DNA from: Lederbergia lenta NBRC 16444
Lineage (GTDB): Bacteria; Bacillota; Bacilli; Bacillales; Bacillaceae_C
Direction: 5' to 3'
NCBI RefSeq assembly: GCF_001591545.1
Contig: NZ_BCVC01000001.1
Coordinates: 372,001 to 436,000 of the forward strand
DNA: 64,000 bases
In this document: in pieces, positions 63,832 to 64,000 of the stretch
Position numbering within the stretch: position 1 is the stretch's first letter
Layout: each line of letters begins with the position of its first letter
Notes under the pieces: model-generated
Database searches by the model: none
What the model saw: only the letters and a program-made list of their open reading frames with translations
What the model was told of the DNA's origin: nothing
Position numbers and translations under genes: made by a program

Positions 63832-64000
63832 TGAGTTTCATCTATAAGATTGCTAATCAACCAGCGGAATTTGACCAAATTAAACAGTTAAATTACCGGA
63901 CGTTTGTAGAGGAAATTCCTCAACATGAAAAAAATGATTCACATACACTAGTAGATAAGTTTCATGATGAAAATACATATATTGTTTGTTTGAAAGAGGG
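63831..64000 (+). CDS. Acyltransferase-like protein (GNAT-like, 3' truncated by window edge)
   Basis: Only the first 56 residues are visible: ..IKQLNYRTFVEEIPQHE and LVDKFHDENTYIVCLKE. The LNYRTFVEE..Q and K.H.EN.Y.V.L patterns look like the start of GNAT/autoinducer-synthase-like N-acyltransferases. Coupled to the PlsY-like gene, suggesting a lipid or acyl-amino-acid function. Confidence 0.55.
   Translation, partial: MSFIYKIANQPAEFDQIKQLNYRTFVEEIPQHEKNDSHTLVDKFHDENTYIVCLKE

Overview
The window is AT-rich DNA from a motile, low-GC, Gram-positive member of the Bacillaceae. The basis is Bacillus-type gene content: glcT-ptsG with an RNA antiterminator site, mreBH, motAB, nfeD-flotillin behind a SigW-type promoter, nsrR/hmp, pabBAC, queF under a preQ1-I riboswitch, YtrA-type ABC operon, YesMN-type two-component system. 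Strong AGGAGG-type ribosome sites and U-tailed hairpin terminators are everywhere, and GTG/TTG starts are common. Species cannot be named from the sequence; a relative of Oceanobacillus/Virgibacillus-like bacilli is a guess.

Layout. 1-2.1 kb: end of a nitrate/sulfonate/taurine-type ABC ATPase, translationally coupled to an acetyl-CoA-synthetase-like ligase. 2.2-3.2 kb: soluble chemoreceptor. 3.3-9.6 kb: sugar locus with a divergent AraC regulator, an ABC importer lacking its own ATPase, a 55-residue membrane protein and a GH35 beta-galactosidase. 9.6-12.4 kb: leftward cassette of ECF sigma factor, PadR-like regulator, SEDS (FtsW/RodA-like) protein with an extra N-terminal prefix domain, and VanZ-like protein, preceded by a candidate self-recognised promoter. 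12.7-14.6 kb: membrane chemoreceptor bracketed by ~65-bp direct repeats. 14.9-18.3 kb: overlapping operon of membrane-anchored FAD oxidoreductase, six-helix half-size MFS protein and amidase. 18.5-25.2 kb: metallo-hydrolase, phage-like lysin, lipoprotein, YfmL-like helicase, V4R-STAS protein, endonuclease I. 25.4-31.4 kb: pabB-pabA-pabC, then glcT and ptsG. 31.5-38.2 kb: YesN/YesM-like system beside a second sugar ABC importer. 38.3-41.9 kb: AAC(3)-family protein, YtrA-type ABC operon, zinc-ribbon protein. 42-43.5 kb: aldehyde dehydrogenase.

43.8-45.3 kb is the most unusual stretch. A tRNA-Arg(CCU) gene and a partial copy of its anticodon/T-arm sequence, in the same orientation, bracket about 1.4 kb. 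This holds a decayed fragment with a helix-hairpin-helix-like motif and one intact gene for a proteasome/HslV-like Ntn hydrolase with an exposed Thr2. Two paralogous ~49-residue membrane peptides sit outside the two ends. I read it as the remnant of a tRNA-targeted element.

45.7-50 kb: carbonic anhydrase, preQ1-I riboswitch/queF/queuosine-precursor transporter, SigW promoter/nfeD/flotillin. 50-54.4 kb: structured intergenic element, mreBH, acyl-CoA thioesterase, unknown small gene, copy B of a dispersed repeat (copy A lies at 20.4-20.8 kb), M29 aminopeptidase. 54.5-56.4 kb: nitric-oxide module nsrR/hmp with two candidate NsrR operators. 56.5-64 kb: amino-acid ABC genes without ATPase, motAB, MarR/MFS pair, flavodoxin, DJ-1 protein, PlsY paralogue and the start of an acyltransferase-like gene.

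How genes may work together: the two sugar importers and the GH35 enzyme suggest beta-galactoside scavenging, with cre-like boxes and strong hairpins between binding-protein and permease genes in both operons. All function calls rest on reading motifs by eye; no database search was possible.
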